A stretch of DNA of 44,648 bases. Source: Methylocucumis oryzae (GTDB lineage Bacteria > Pseudomonadota > Gammaproteobacteria > Methylococcales > Methylomonadaceae). This document shows, in pieces, positions 10,956 through 19,468 of the stretch. The notes under the pieces were generated by a model. The model saw nothing but the letters and a program-made list of their open reading frames with translations. It was not told the origin of the DNA and did not search any database. Where the stretch lies: contig NZ_LAJX01000047.1 of assembly GCF_000963695.1 (NCBI RefSeq), forward strand, positions 1-44,648, in the 5' to 3' direction. Each line of letters starts with the position of its first letter. Position 1 is the first letter of the stretch. A program made the position numbers and the translations under genes.

Positions 10956-12810
10956 ATGTCGCGCGTTTACTCTGTTAAAGATAATACCGTCGAAAACCGC
11001 TTATTTGTTAATCGTATTATCGCGGCTTTTGTCGTGATTTTTATATTAACGACGGGATTGGTTGCGCGTTTAGTGTATCTGCAAAATTGTTGAGCACGAA
11101 AAATACACAGCACTTGCTAAAGGCAATAGTGTAAAACTGATACCGCTAGTGCCTACGCGTGGCATTATTTATGACCGTAAAGGCAGAATTTTAGCGGAGA
11201 ACACACCCTCTTACAGCTTAGAGTTAATACCAGAGCAAATCGCCGATATAGATGACACCTTAGCGAAGTTAAAGCAACTACTAGATATTTCCGACGAAAA
11301 AATCGAGCTGTTCCAAAAGCAACGTAAGCGGCAAAAAACGTTTTACCAGTACGCCGTTATTGCTCAATATGACAGACGAAGAGTTAGCGAAATTTGCGGT
11401 GGTTAGACCCTATTTTCCGGGCGTTGATATTCATACCCAATTAGTGCGGCATTACCCCTATGGTGATTTAGCCTCGCATGTCGTGGGCTATGTAGGACGT
11501 ATTAACGAAGCTGAATTAAAAGAATTGCCGGTTTCAGAGTATCGCGGTACTACGCATATTGGCAAATTAGGCATTGAAAGCAGTTACGAGACGTATCTGC
11601 ATGGCAAAACCGGCTATGCCGAAATCGAAACCAATGTGCAAGCGCGTTCGCTGAATACGTTAAACGAGTTAAATCCAGAGCCCGGTGCTAATATCTTTTT
11701 AACACTAGATATTGATTTACAAAAAAATTGCCTATGAGGGATTGGAAAATTATAACGGTGCCGTCGTGGCTATTGAGATTAAGACTGGCGGTGTACTGGC
11801 ATTTGTCAGCAGACCAGGTTTTGACCCTAATCCATTTGTGGTAGGCATTAGCAACGATGCTTATCAAGCGTTGCAAAAATCTGAAGACCAACCTTTATAT
11901 AACCGCGCGTTACGCGGATTATATCCGCCTGGCTCGACGGTAAAGCCATTTATCGCGCTTGCTGGTTTAGAATATGATGCGATTAGCGCACAGCAAAAAT
12001 TATTCTGTCCAGGTTATTATCAATTACCCGGTGTCAGTCATAAATATCGCGATTGGCGTAAAGGCGGACACGGTTCCGTCAATATGAACGAAGCTATTAC
12101 GCAATCGTGTGATGTGTATTTTTACCGTCTTGCTGGCACATTAGGCATAGACCGTATGCACGAGTTTTTACAAAAATTCGGTTTTGGTGAAAAATCAGGC
12201 ATTGATTTAGTTGGCGAAAAAGCCGGCTTATTACCGTCAAGAGAATGGAAGCAAAGTCAGAAAAATAAGGCATGGTATCCGGGCGAAACACTTATTACCG
12301 GTATAGGCCAAGGCTATCATCAAGTCACGCCGCTACAATTAGCGCGTGCAACCGCAACGTTAGCGAATCATGGCAATATTGTGACGCCTTTTTTAGTCGA
12401 GAAAATTGTTGGTGCGCATGAGACTAGGCCAGGACCTGAAGTGCATAAAGGCGTATTACCCTTAAATGCGAAAAATTTAAATGACGTCATTAATGCCATG
12501 ATTAATGTCGTACACAGTGAACGTGGCACGGCTAAAAGCTTAGGTCGTAGTTCCAGTGTCTTAATCGCTGGCAAAACCGGCACGGCGCAAGTGTTTAATA
12601 TTAAACAAAACGCTAAATACAACGAAAACGACATAGACTTTAAATTACGCGACCATGCGTTATTTTATCTCGTTTGCACCTGCCGATAATCCAGAAATTG
12701 CTATTGCCGTGATTGCCGAAAATGGTGGGCATGGTGGCTCAGTAGCCGCACCTATTGCTGGCAAAGTCATTAAGCAGTATTTAAAAATCTATCATTCTGA
12801 GCAACCATGA
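10956..12810 (+). CDS. mrdA: Penicillin-binding protein 2 MrdA (four frameshifts as read)
   Basis: Transpeptidase of the elongation complex. From ATG 10956 the frame opens MSRVYSVKDNTVENRLFVNR with an N-terminal membrane helix, then needs four one-base removals: in A4 at 11083-11086 (to give YLQIVEHEKYTALAKG), the T at 11350 (FYQTPLLLNMTDEEL), A7 at 11721-11727 (DIDLQKIAYEGLENYNG), and T4 at 12663-12666 (HALFISFAPADNPE). With these, the protein is 616 residues, normal for PBP2. Catalytic motifs are present: the serine box PPGSTVKPF, ITQSCDVYFYR (SxD/N position) and AGKTGTAQVFN. The stop overlaps the rodA start (ATGA at 12807-12810). Four independent breaks in an essential gene with all active-site motifs conserved point to read errors, not decay. 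Confidence 0.92.
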
Positions 12811-13940
12811 AGACTGAGACGCGACACGAGCATTTAGAACCGCCCTCTATAATTGGCATGATTCTAAGACGCTTGCATATTGATATACCGCTATTCTTAG
12901 GGCTTACGCTGACAGCATTGTTAAGCTTTGTCATTTTATACAGCGCCGGTGGACAAAGCATGGATGTGTTGTTCCGGCAATTTGCGCGCATAGGTTTAGC
13001 GTTTGGCTTAATGACTGCACTCGCGCATGTTAACCCTTATCAATTTAAGCGTTTTTCGGCGATATTATTCGGTATAGGCATTGTCTTATTGCTCGCCGTA
13101 TTAATTATGGGACAAATCGGTAAAGGCGCTCAGCGCTGGCTAGAACTAGGTTTTTTTCGCTTCCAACCCTCCGAAATGATAAAAATCACCACGCCTATGA
13201 TGATTGCTTGGTTTTTATCAGAGCACGCATTACCGCCTAGATTTAAAGAGTTGCTTATCGCAACGGCATTAATCCTAATTCCCACCTTGTTAATCGCGGT
13301 GCAACCTGATTTAGGCACCGCTATTTTAGTGGCCAGTTCTGGCGCGGGTGTCTTATTTTTTGCGGGTTTATCGTGGCGTTTAATTATTGCGATTATCGCG
13401 TTACTCGCTGCATTAACCCCGATAATTTGGCATTTTATGCGCGATTATCAGCGCGACCGGGTTAAAACCTTTTTAGACCCAGAAGCTGACCCTTTAGGTC
13501 GTGGTTATCACATCATACAATCGAAAATTGCTATAGGTTCAGGCGGTATTTATGGCAAAGGTTGGTTAGGTAGTACCCAATCCGAATTAGATTTTTTACC
13601 GGAAAGTTCTACCGATTTTATTTTTGCGGTATTTGCCGAAGAGTTTGGCTTATTTGGCTGTGTCAGCTTATTGATTTTATATTTAACGATTATCGCGCGC
13701 TGTTTATATATTGCCTCGCAAGCACAAGATACTTATTGCCGCTTATTGGCGAGTAGCTTAGCGTTTACCTTTTTTGTCTATGTTTTTGTCAATATCGGCA
13801 TGGTCATAGGTATTTTACCTGTAGTTGGTGTGCCATTGCCGTTAATCAGCTATGGCGGAACGTCTATCGTCACGTTATTAGCTGGCTTTGGCATTTTAAT
13901 GTCTATTCACACACATAAAAAACGTATGGCACGCGCATGA
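12807..13940 (+). CDS. rodA: Peptidoglycan glycosyltransferase RodA (SEDS family)
   Basis: SEDS-family polymerase that makes glycan strands together with PBP2 during elongation. The 377-residue intact protein has about ten transmembrane helices. Diagnostic motifs are AQRWLELGFFRFQPSEMIKI, AVQPDLGTAILV and the C-terminal GVPLPLISYGGTSIV signature. PDLGT contains the conserved aspartate thought to be catalytic in the family. The start overlaps the mrdA stop and the end overlaps the mltB start, both as ATGA, so expression is tightly coupled. Also called mrdB. Confidence 0.95.
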   Translation: MKTETRHEHLEPPSIIGMILRRLHIDIPLFLGLTLTALLSFVILYSAGGQSMDVLFRQFARIGLAFGLMTALAHVNPYQFKRFSAILFGIGIVLLLAVLIMGQIGKGAQRWLELGFFRFQPSEMIKITTPMMIAWFLSEHALPPRFKELLIATALILIPTLLIAVQPDLGTAILVASSGAGVLFFAGLSWRLIIAIIALLAALTPIIWHFMRDYQRDRVKTFLDPEADPLGRGYHIIQSKIAIGSGGIYGKGWLGSTQSELDFLPESSTDFIFAVFAEEFGLFGCVSLLILYLTIIARCLYIASQAQDTYCRLLASSLAFTFFVYVFVNIGMVIGILPVVGVPLPLISYGGTSIVTLLAGFGILMSIHTHKKRMARA

Positions 13941-14930
13941 CTGAAAAACTCATAACCACTGTACTCAGCTTAGCACTCAGCGCCTGTGTGACACCACAGT
14001 CAGAGTCGTTAAAAACAGCTTTCATGCGTAACATGATAGATAAGCATGGTTACGACCAACAGCAACTCCACGCGTTATTCGATAACTATCAGCCTAACCA
14101 AGATATTATCGACAAGATGAATAAGCCCGCCGAAGCATTGCCCTGGCATCGTTATCGCAAGATTTTTTCTGACCGAAACACGTATTCAAGACGGGGTAAA
14201 ATTCTGGCGCGAACATGAGGCGGTTTTAGCGGCTGTTGAGCAACACTACCGAGTACCCGCTGAAATTATTGTCGCCATTATTGGTGTAGAAACCCAGTAC
14301 GGGCGGTTTACCGGTAAATACTCCGTACTCGATGCCTTAGCCACGCTAGCGTTTGATTATCCTAAGCGTAGTGAGTTTTTCCAAAGCGAGTTAGAGCATT
14401 ACCTGTTGCTGTGCCAAGTAGAGCATAAAAATCCTACCGAACTTACCGGTTCTTATGCCGGTGCTATGGGCATACCGCAGTTCATGCCCAGCAGTTTTAG
14501 TCATTACGCGAAAGATTATGAACACGATGGTCAACGCGATATATGGCGTAATCCTGCCGATGCCATTGCCAGTGTTGCAAATTACTTTGCGCAGTACGGC
14601 TGGCAACCAGGGCAGGGCATAGCCTATCCGGTCTTTGCACCGGACAACCGATATAAAAAGCTTTTAACGGACAACCTTAAGCCGGATTTAAGACTTAGCG
14701 GGTTAGAATCACTCGACTTAAAAATATCGGTGCCATTAGCGCCAGACACAAAAGTAAAGCTTATCGCCTTAAGCTTAGAACAAGGCGACGAGTTATGGTT
14801 AGGTCTGGATAATTTTTATTGTTTGACTCGATACAATCACAGCGCGTTATACGCTATGGCGGTTTATCAATTGAGTCAACGCTTATTGGCGGCTAAGCAA
14901 GTTGACAACACAAAAGGGGCATTCCCATGA
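13937..14930 (+). CDS. mltB: Membrane-bound lytic transglycosylase B MltB (one frameshift as read)
   Basis: Muramidase-like lipoprotein that cleaves glycan strands with formation of 1,6-anhydro ends. The N-terminus MTEKLITTVLSLALSACVTP carries a lipobox (LSAC), so it should be anchored in the outer membrane. The frame breaks in T6 at 14163-14168; with five T it reads YRKIFLTETRIQDGVKFW and continues to the stop, giving 330 residues. The catalytic glutamate lies in GVETQYGRFTG, and the MltB/Slt35 motif SYAGAMGIPQFMPSSF follows. The start overlaps rodA (ATGA) and the stop overlaps rlpA (ATGA). Presence in this operon ties wall cleavage to wall growth. Confidence 0.92.
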
Positions 14931-15445
14931 GTAAACTCATACCAGCAGTATCTATTGTTCTGTTATGTGGTTTTATAACCAATCCTATTAAAAACGCTGA
15001 AGCAGCTAAGCACAAACATGCTGCCAGCTTACAACACCATCATAATCACAGCTCTGTTCATCATCGTCACAGTCGTCACCGTTTAAGCCATCATGTTGCT
15101 CATCATCGAAATGATCGCTTAGGCCTTGCCTCTTGGTACGGTAATCAATTCCACGGCCATCGTACGGCAAATGGCGAAACCTACGATATGTATGCCTTGA
15201 CCGCTGCCCACAATAGCTTACCGCTGTCATCGTATGCAGAAGTGACTAATGTTAAAAACAATCGCTCAGTGATTGTCAGAATCAATGACCGAGGCCCTCA
15301 TCATAAACGCCGCGTTATGGACTTATCGTATGCGGCTGCTAGAGAATTAGGCATTCATAAAACCGGTACCGGAACGATTAAAATTACCCCATTAAGCAGT
15401 GACGCAAAATCAAGTGCTGCAAATAGTTTAGACAATCCAGGCTAA
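14927..15445 (+). CDS. rlpA: RlpA-like septal/lateral lytic transglycosylase with histidine-rich linker
   Basis: RlpA proteins have a double-psi beta-barrel (DPBB) and in some species cleave glycan strands free of stem peptides. This 172-residue form has a signal peptide ending near NAEAA (residue 27) rather than a clear lipobox, a histidine-rich stretch at about 29-60 (14 His in about 32 residues), then the DPBB domain: GLASWYGNQFHGHRTANGE, TAAHNSLPLSSYAEV and VRINDRGPHHKRRVMDLS. There is no C-terminal SPOR domain, so septal targeting by that route is not expected. The histidine block may bind metal or be pH-sensitive; this is inference. Last gene of the operon, overlapping mltB by ATGA and followed by a terminator. 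Confidence 0.9.
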   Translation: MSKLIPAVSIVLLCGFITNPIKNAEAAKHKHAASLQHHHNHSSVHHRHSRHRLSHHVAHHRNDRLGLASWYGNQFHGHRTANGETYDMYALTAAHNSLPLSSYAEVTNVKNNRSVIVRINDRGPHHKRRVMDLSYAAARELGIHKTGTGTIKITPLSSDAKSSAANSLDNPG

Positions 15446-15471
15446 CTACCCGCCTAACCCAAGCGTCCCAT

Positions 15472-15514
15472 CGCTCCAGGTTATGTTGCCCCCCATCATA
15501 ATCTGGAGCGTTTC
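15472..15514 (+). terminator. Intrinsic terminator after rlpA
   Basis: CGCTCCAGGTTATG (15472-15485) pairs with CATAATCTGGAGCG (15497-15510) with one G-T wobble, loop of 11 bases, followed by TTTCTT. It lies 27 bases after the rlpA stop and plausibly ends the seven-gene elongation transcript. Confidence 0.65.
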
Positions 15515-15568
15515 TTAATGAAGACATCGCTTCTTCACACGTTAACTCAATCGTTTTAGGGGGCAATC

Positions 15569-16105
15569 GTGGTTCGCATTAAATACCCAGCTTTCTTGGC
15601 TCGCTACGTTATGACTAGCATGATAGCGATGCTTGTCGTGGTAGTTCTACTACCGCAAGTCGTAATGGCTCGCGAGGATTATTGCCTAGACCCCAACACC
15701 AAGCAAATCGACCAAAAAGCCACGGATGCTTACCGGCTTCTGGATAGTCAAAGCAACCAAGCTATTATGGATAAGCTGAGTGGTACATGGTTATCAACGA
15801 CTACCTCACCCGCTACTAACCAAGTGAGTTACCTTTACGAATCTTTCACTCGATTAGGTATATATGACTACACCAATTATGTCTGCACTTTGCAAAATAC
15901 GTTCTGTAGTCGTTATGACGGCACTGGACTTTATGCGGTGCGGGCCAACGGCACTAACAAATTCTTTGGAGTCAAAATTGTCTCCGACGCGATTGGACGG
16001 GATCATGCTTGCTTAGGCCTTCAAGGCAAATTCGTTAATAAGAATACTATTGTCTCTGGCAAAACAAGGCTTAAACGCTACTCTAAGGCTAGGATGGTTC
16101 GGTGA
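15569..16105 (+). CDS. Secreted protein of unknown function with four cysteines
   Basis: I do not recognise this 178-residue protein. A GTG start at 15569 has AGGGGGC a few bases upstream. The N-terminus (MVRIKYPAFLARYVMTSM) leads into a hydrophobic stretch IAMLVVVVLLPQVVMA, with a likely signal-peptidase site before REDYC. Four cysteines remain in the mature part (DYC, YVC, TFC, HAC), enough for two disulfides. KLSGTWLSTTT resembles the GxW motif near the start of lipocalin-like barrels, but I would not assign that fold without a structure prediction. The C-terminus is very basic (KTRLKRYSKARMVR). It stands alone between the rlpA terminator and the ATPase/DUF4435 module, and may belong to the same inserted segment. 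Confidence 0.65.
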   Translation: MVRIKYPAFLARYVMTSMIAMLVVVVLLPQVVMAREDYCLDPNTKQIDQKATDAYRLLDSQSNQAIMDKLSGTWLSTTTSPATNQVSYLYESFTRLGIYDYTNYVCTLQNTFCSRYDGTGLYAVRANGTNKFFGVKIVSDAIGRDHACLGLQGKFVNKNTIVSGKTRLKRYSKARMVR

Positions 16106-16273
16106 GGTGGGGGCTTTTGAAATCAGGGCTTAAACTATAACGGCAGTTCCCTTCAAGATTTTGTAGCTATTTGTTTATAGAATGCAATAAGTCTGAGCTA
16201 TTAGGCTGTTAGCGAAGGGGTTGCGTGGCGGGATTGATGTTGTTTATGTCACATACCCTATTGAGCAACATGG
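16106..16273. other. Short intergenic gap at the 3' side of the defence-like module
   Basis: Convergent gap between the secreted protein and the DUF4435 gene. No clear terminator hairpin or direct repeat marking an insertion border was found. Confidence 0.4.
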
Positions 16274-17101
16274 TTAAAACAGCATATTTCTTGTTTCTGA
16301 TTCCCAATTTTTAAGTTGTTGGTAAAGGCTAGTTGTTACAAAATCCTCGAGTCGATATGCCAAGCGCAAAGCTTTGCCAACATCTGTATCGCTTATACCC
16401 TTATTTGTTTTTGCTTTCACATGCAAAGAGAAAGCGCATTCAAAGTCATGACCTTGGCATAAATTATAGTCATCGGTAATAGCCATAATTTTCTCGGAGA
16501 TGTCACGCTCTGTTGGAATATCTGTTTTATTTGGCGAACAACTAGCGATGATTTCAATGCACTTCATCTGATTTGGAATCGCTAAATTCTCAGCATCATA
16601 AAAATTCGTAATTCCAGCTTTAAAATTTAACTCCAACTGTTGAGAATCATTCAGCCAGCGTAGGCCACCTAGAAATCTAAGGGATAGTAATAAATCAGAG
16701 CGTAGTTGAGCAAAATCAGTACGTTTTTCAGGTAAATATTCCGCAACGACTTGTTGCCAAGCTTTATCGCAAGCAACCATCATCATTTCTGCATCATGCG
16801 CGTCAGTTAAAAATAACCGATCAATGATTTCTTGTTGTCCATTCAAGTGTAAAAAGTCGGCATCTCGTATGCCAATGATTCTAGGCGATTTGATAATTAG
16901 CGCTGCCATTGCCTTTCGTAAAGCCGTTACACCACCATGAACTCTTTCGATTACAGTGTTTTTACCGGTAATCAGGTTGCCGTAAAGCTTTTGATCCGTT
17001 TCTCCTTCGACAAGAACCCATAGTTTGTGTTTGGTATTAGGGTGATGTAACTGTAAGGTGATACTTCCGATAACATCCGACTCATTGAGATAGCGCTGCA
17101 T
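16274..17101 (-). CDS. DUF4435 TOPRIM-like protein, probable nuclease effector of a PARIS/OLD-like defence pair
   Basis: The 275-residue protein carries the DUF4435 pattern: VEGETD (31-36), GIRDADF (77-83) and TDAHDAEMMM (99-108). VEGETD plus DxD is the acidic metal-binding arrangement of TOPRIM folds as found in OLD nucleases. DUF4435 proteins are the AriB effector of the PARIS anti-phage system and are typically encoded right after an AAA/ABC-type ATPase (AriA). Here the ATPase gene lies directly upstream on the same strand and overlaps by 20 bases, indicating coupled translation. The region looks more AT-rich than the elongation operon. The defence role is inferred from domain pairing and order; whether it belongs to PARIS proper needs a profile search. 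Intact frame. Confidence 0.8.
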   Translation of the reverse strand: MQRYLNESDVIGSITLQLHHPNTKHKLWVLVEGETDQKLYGNLITGKNTVIERVHGGVTALRKAMAALIIKSPRIIGIRDADFLHLNGQQEIIDRLFLTDAHDAEMMMVACDKAWQQVVAEYLPEKRTDFAQLRSDLLLSLRFLGGLRWLNDSQQLELNFKAGITNFYDAENLAIPNQMKCIEIIASCSPNKTDIPTERDISEKIMAITDDYNLCQGHDFECAFSLHVKAKTNKGISDTDVGKALRLAYRLEDFVTTSLYQQLKNWESETRNMLF

Positions 17102-18409
17102 CCTGCAACTCCTCCAAGTCTACTGTTAACTCCCAGTGCTCATTTACTATTTGCGGGGAGTGAGTTGCAATAATGATATTAATTTTTTGTAATTCGATTA
17201 TTTTGAACAAATCATCTAAAAATTGCTTTTGCCAAACTACGTGCAAAGATAATTCAGGTTCATCAATTAATACTAAAGTACCTGGCCTCACTTTAAATAA
17301 AAGCTCATACAAAATAACGACTTCTTGTTGTTCGCCCGAAGATAAATCGGTTAATGCGAGTTCTGTACCTTGATGAGTACTGAATTTAAAGCCGTGGTCT
17401 TTTGAAATGTCAATGCGTTTAAAGGTAAATCTTCGTTCATTTAATATTTCAGTAAACGCTTTTAGCTTTTCAAGTAAACTTGAGAAAACGGCTAATTTAC
17501 GCTCGGTATCTTCGATATAAACACAAAGAGCTTTGGCATTTTCTTTCTTATAGGTCGGATGGTTGTCCTCTTTTACGTCAGAAAGGCCAAATTCACTCAG
17601 AGCTTTTTGAATGTCTTTAACTTTATCAAAACGTTGAGTAAATTCTTGTTCAGATATATCGAGTTGCTGATCAAAAAGCCTACGGGGAAAGCTGCTATCA
17701 AGTTCTTGATTAATTTGTGAAGATTTAGCTAGGGTTTCTTTTATGTTTTCACGTAACTCCTTGGCATACTCTTCAATAGTTTGACTAAAGGCACTCACTT
17801 CACCATCTATTTCAGATTCAATAGATGCTAACATGCTCAAATTCTTCCAACTCCTAATCTTGTCATTTGATACTGGGCGCAATAAACGCTGTTCTCGTAT
17901 GAAGTAAATTGAAGGAATTTTAGATTTTGGTAATTCAAGCGCCTCATTTGATTGAAATTCAGTAACAAGCTCAGGATATTGAAATCCAATATGTTCCAAA
18001 AGTGAATTTTGGTCGAAAGCTTTATCCGAAACTATATCAATCCAGGTATTTTTTTCCAAACTGTCGAAATGGGCCTTTCCGCAAAATCTTTTCAATTGCT
18101 TTTTTGCTAAGAGAAAATTTGCCATGCCATTGCCCGGAATCTGATCCATTAATTTTTTAACTGTATGTCTTTGCTGGATTCTTTTTCTATCGTAGCAGTA
18201 TCATGTCCATCAAACGTTAAAATAATTTTTGAAAACAGAATCTTAGTAAAAAAATAACCATTTTGGCTAGCAAAAGCCTCCAATATTTTCAATATCGTAG
18301 TTTTTCCGTAGCCATTAGGCCCTGTCAAAATGGTTATCCCTTGTTTTTTAAGCTCTATGTTGTAATCAAAAATATCAAAGAGCTTTTCAATTTTTATGCT
18401 TGTTAACAT
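17082..18409 (-). CDS. AAA/ABC-type ATPase, probable sensor partner of DUF4435 protein (frame broken near 18155)
   Basis: The first piece (86 codons from ATG 18409) has SIKIEKLFDIFDYNIEL and the Walker A GPNGYGKTT (30-38). The second (355 codons) has SIYFIREQRLLRP, a long charged helical middle, the ABC signature LSSGEQQE (269-276), Walker B LVLIDEPELSLH (292-303) and the switch histidine in IIIATHSP. All catalytic parts of one ATPase are thus split over two frames. Adding one base to the T6 run at 18153-18158 (plus strand) fuses them into 442 residues through QLKKLMDQIPGNG. Otherwise a TAATG overlap would make two coupled genes. I favour one gene, since each half alone lacks an ATPase core. 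Such ATPases hold and trigger the DUF4435 effector in PARIS-type systems. Confidence 0.8.
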
Positions 18410-18496
18410 ATTGATTTCTTAAGATTACTAGTCGCAAGGAGATAACCATCTTTTAGAGCGCAATACCTTACCGCTATTGCGCCATTAGAAATTTGT

Positions 18497-19279
18497 TTAC
18501 ATAGCCGCTAAGCCAGCGATGTTATAGCCACAGTCAACATAAGTGATTTCGCCAGTCACACCTGAAGCTAAATCAGAACATAAGAACGCGGCGACATTGC
18601 CGACTTCTTCTATCGTGACATTGCGTTTTAACGGAGCGCTATCAGCGGCTTTGCTTAACATGGTTTTAAAATTGTTAATGCCAGAGGCGGCTAGGGTTCT
18701 AATAGGGCCGGCTGAAATGGCATTGACGCGCGTACCTTCTTCACCTAACGCAACGGCCATATAACGCACGTTGGCTTCTAAACTGGCTTTAGCAACACCC
18801 ATGACGTTGTAATTAGGAATAACCCGCTCTGCACCTAAATAGGTTAAGGTTAATAAAGAGCCATTACGACCTGCCATCATTTGACGTCCCGCTTTTGCTA
18901 AGGCAGTAAAGCTGTAGGAGCTAATATCATGAGCGATACGGAAATTATCCCGCGTTGTAGCACTAATAAAATCACCATCTAAGGCTTCGCGGGGTGCGAA
19001 GGCTACCGAGTGCACGATACCATCTAAGCCATCCCAATGCTCAGCCAATACTTTAAACACATTATCAATGTGCTCGTCACTGCTGACATCGCACTCGATG
19101 GTAATATTAGATTCGCATTCGGCGGCCATTTCGACGACGCGGCTTTGTAATTTTTCATTTTGAAAGGTGAAGGCCAGTTCAGCGCCTTCTCTGTACATGG
19201 CTTGAGCAATTCCCCAAGCGATAGAACGGTTGCTGGCTAAGCCAACGATTAATACTCTTTTACCCTGCATGAAACCCAT
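18497..19279 (-). CDS. fabI: Enoyl-[acyl-carrier-protein] reductase (NADH) FabI
   Basis: Last reductive step of fatty-acid chain elongation, in the cytoplasm. The 260-residue protein begins [20 protein letters not shown] (the nucleotide-binding GxxxxxSI motif of FabI) and contains [15 protein letters not shown], the catalytic YNVMGVAK (Tyr and Lys of the YxxMxxxK motif preceded by the usual upstream Tyr in [12 protein letters not shown]) and [13 protein letters not shown]. Length matches E. coli FabI (262). The frame is intact. The start has a CGGGGA upstream at suitable distance. It is divergent from the ABC transporter operon and is a likely core gene bordering the inserted ATPase/DUF4435 segment. 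Confidence 0.96.
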   Translation of the reverse strand: MGFMQGKRVLIVGLASNRSIAWGIAQAMYREGAELAFTFQNEKLQSRVVEMAAECESNITIECDVSSDEHIDNVFKVLAEHWDGLDGIVHSVAFAPREALDGDFISATTRDNFRIAHDISSYSFTALAKAGRQMMAGRNGSLLTLTYLGAERVIPNYNVMGVAKASLEANVRYMAVALGEEGTRVNAISAGPIRTLAASGINNFKTMLSKAADSAPLKRNVTIEEVGNVAAFLCSDLASGVTGEITYVDCGYNIAGLAAM

Positions 19280-19468
19280 GGATTTTCCCCGTGTTGTTAT
19301 TGTTTATTTTGTTTAAAGTATCTTACGCCAGCAGTCGTGTCTAGTGTTTTCAACCGCGCACTGGTTACTTTGCTGGTGAAGCATTTATGGTATGCTTAAC
19401 CTGCAAGCCGGTATTTTACCAAGAGCTAACGAGTTCTTTGTTTTTAACTTAAGAGATTTGACTTCGCG

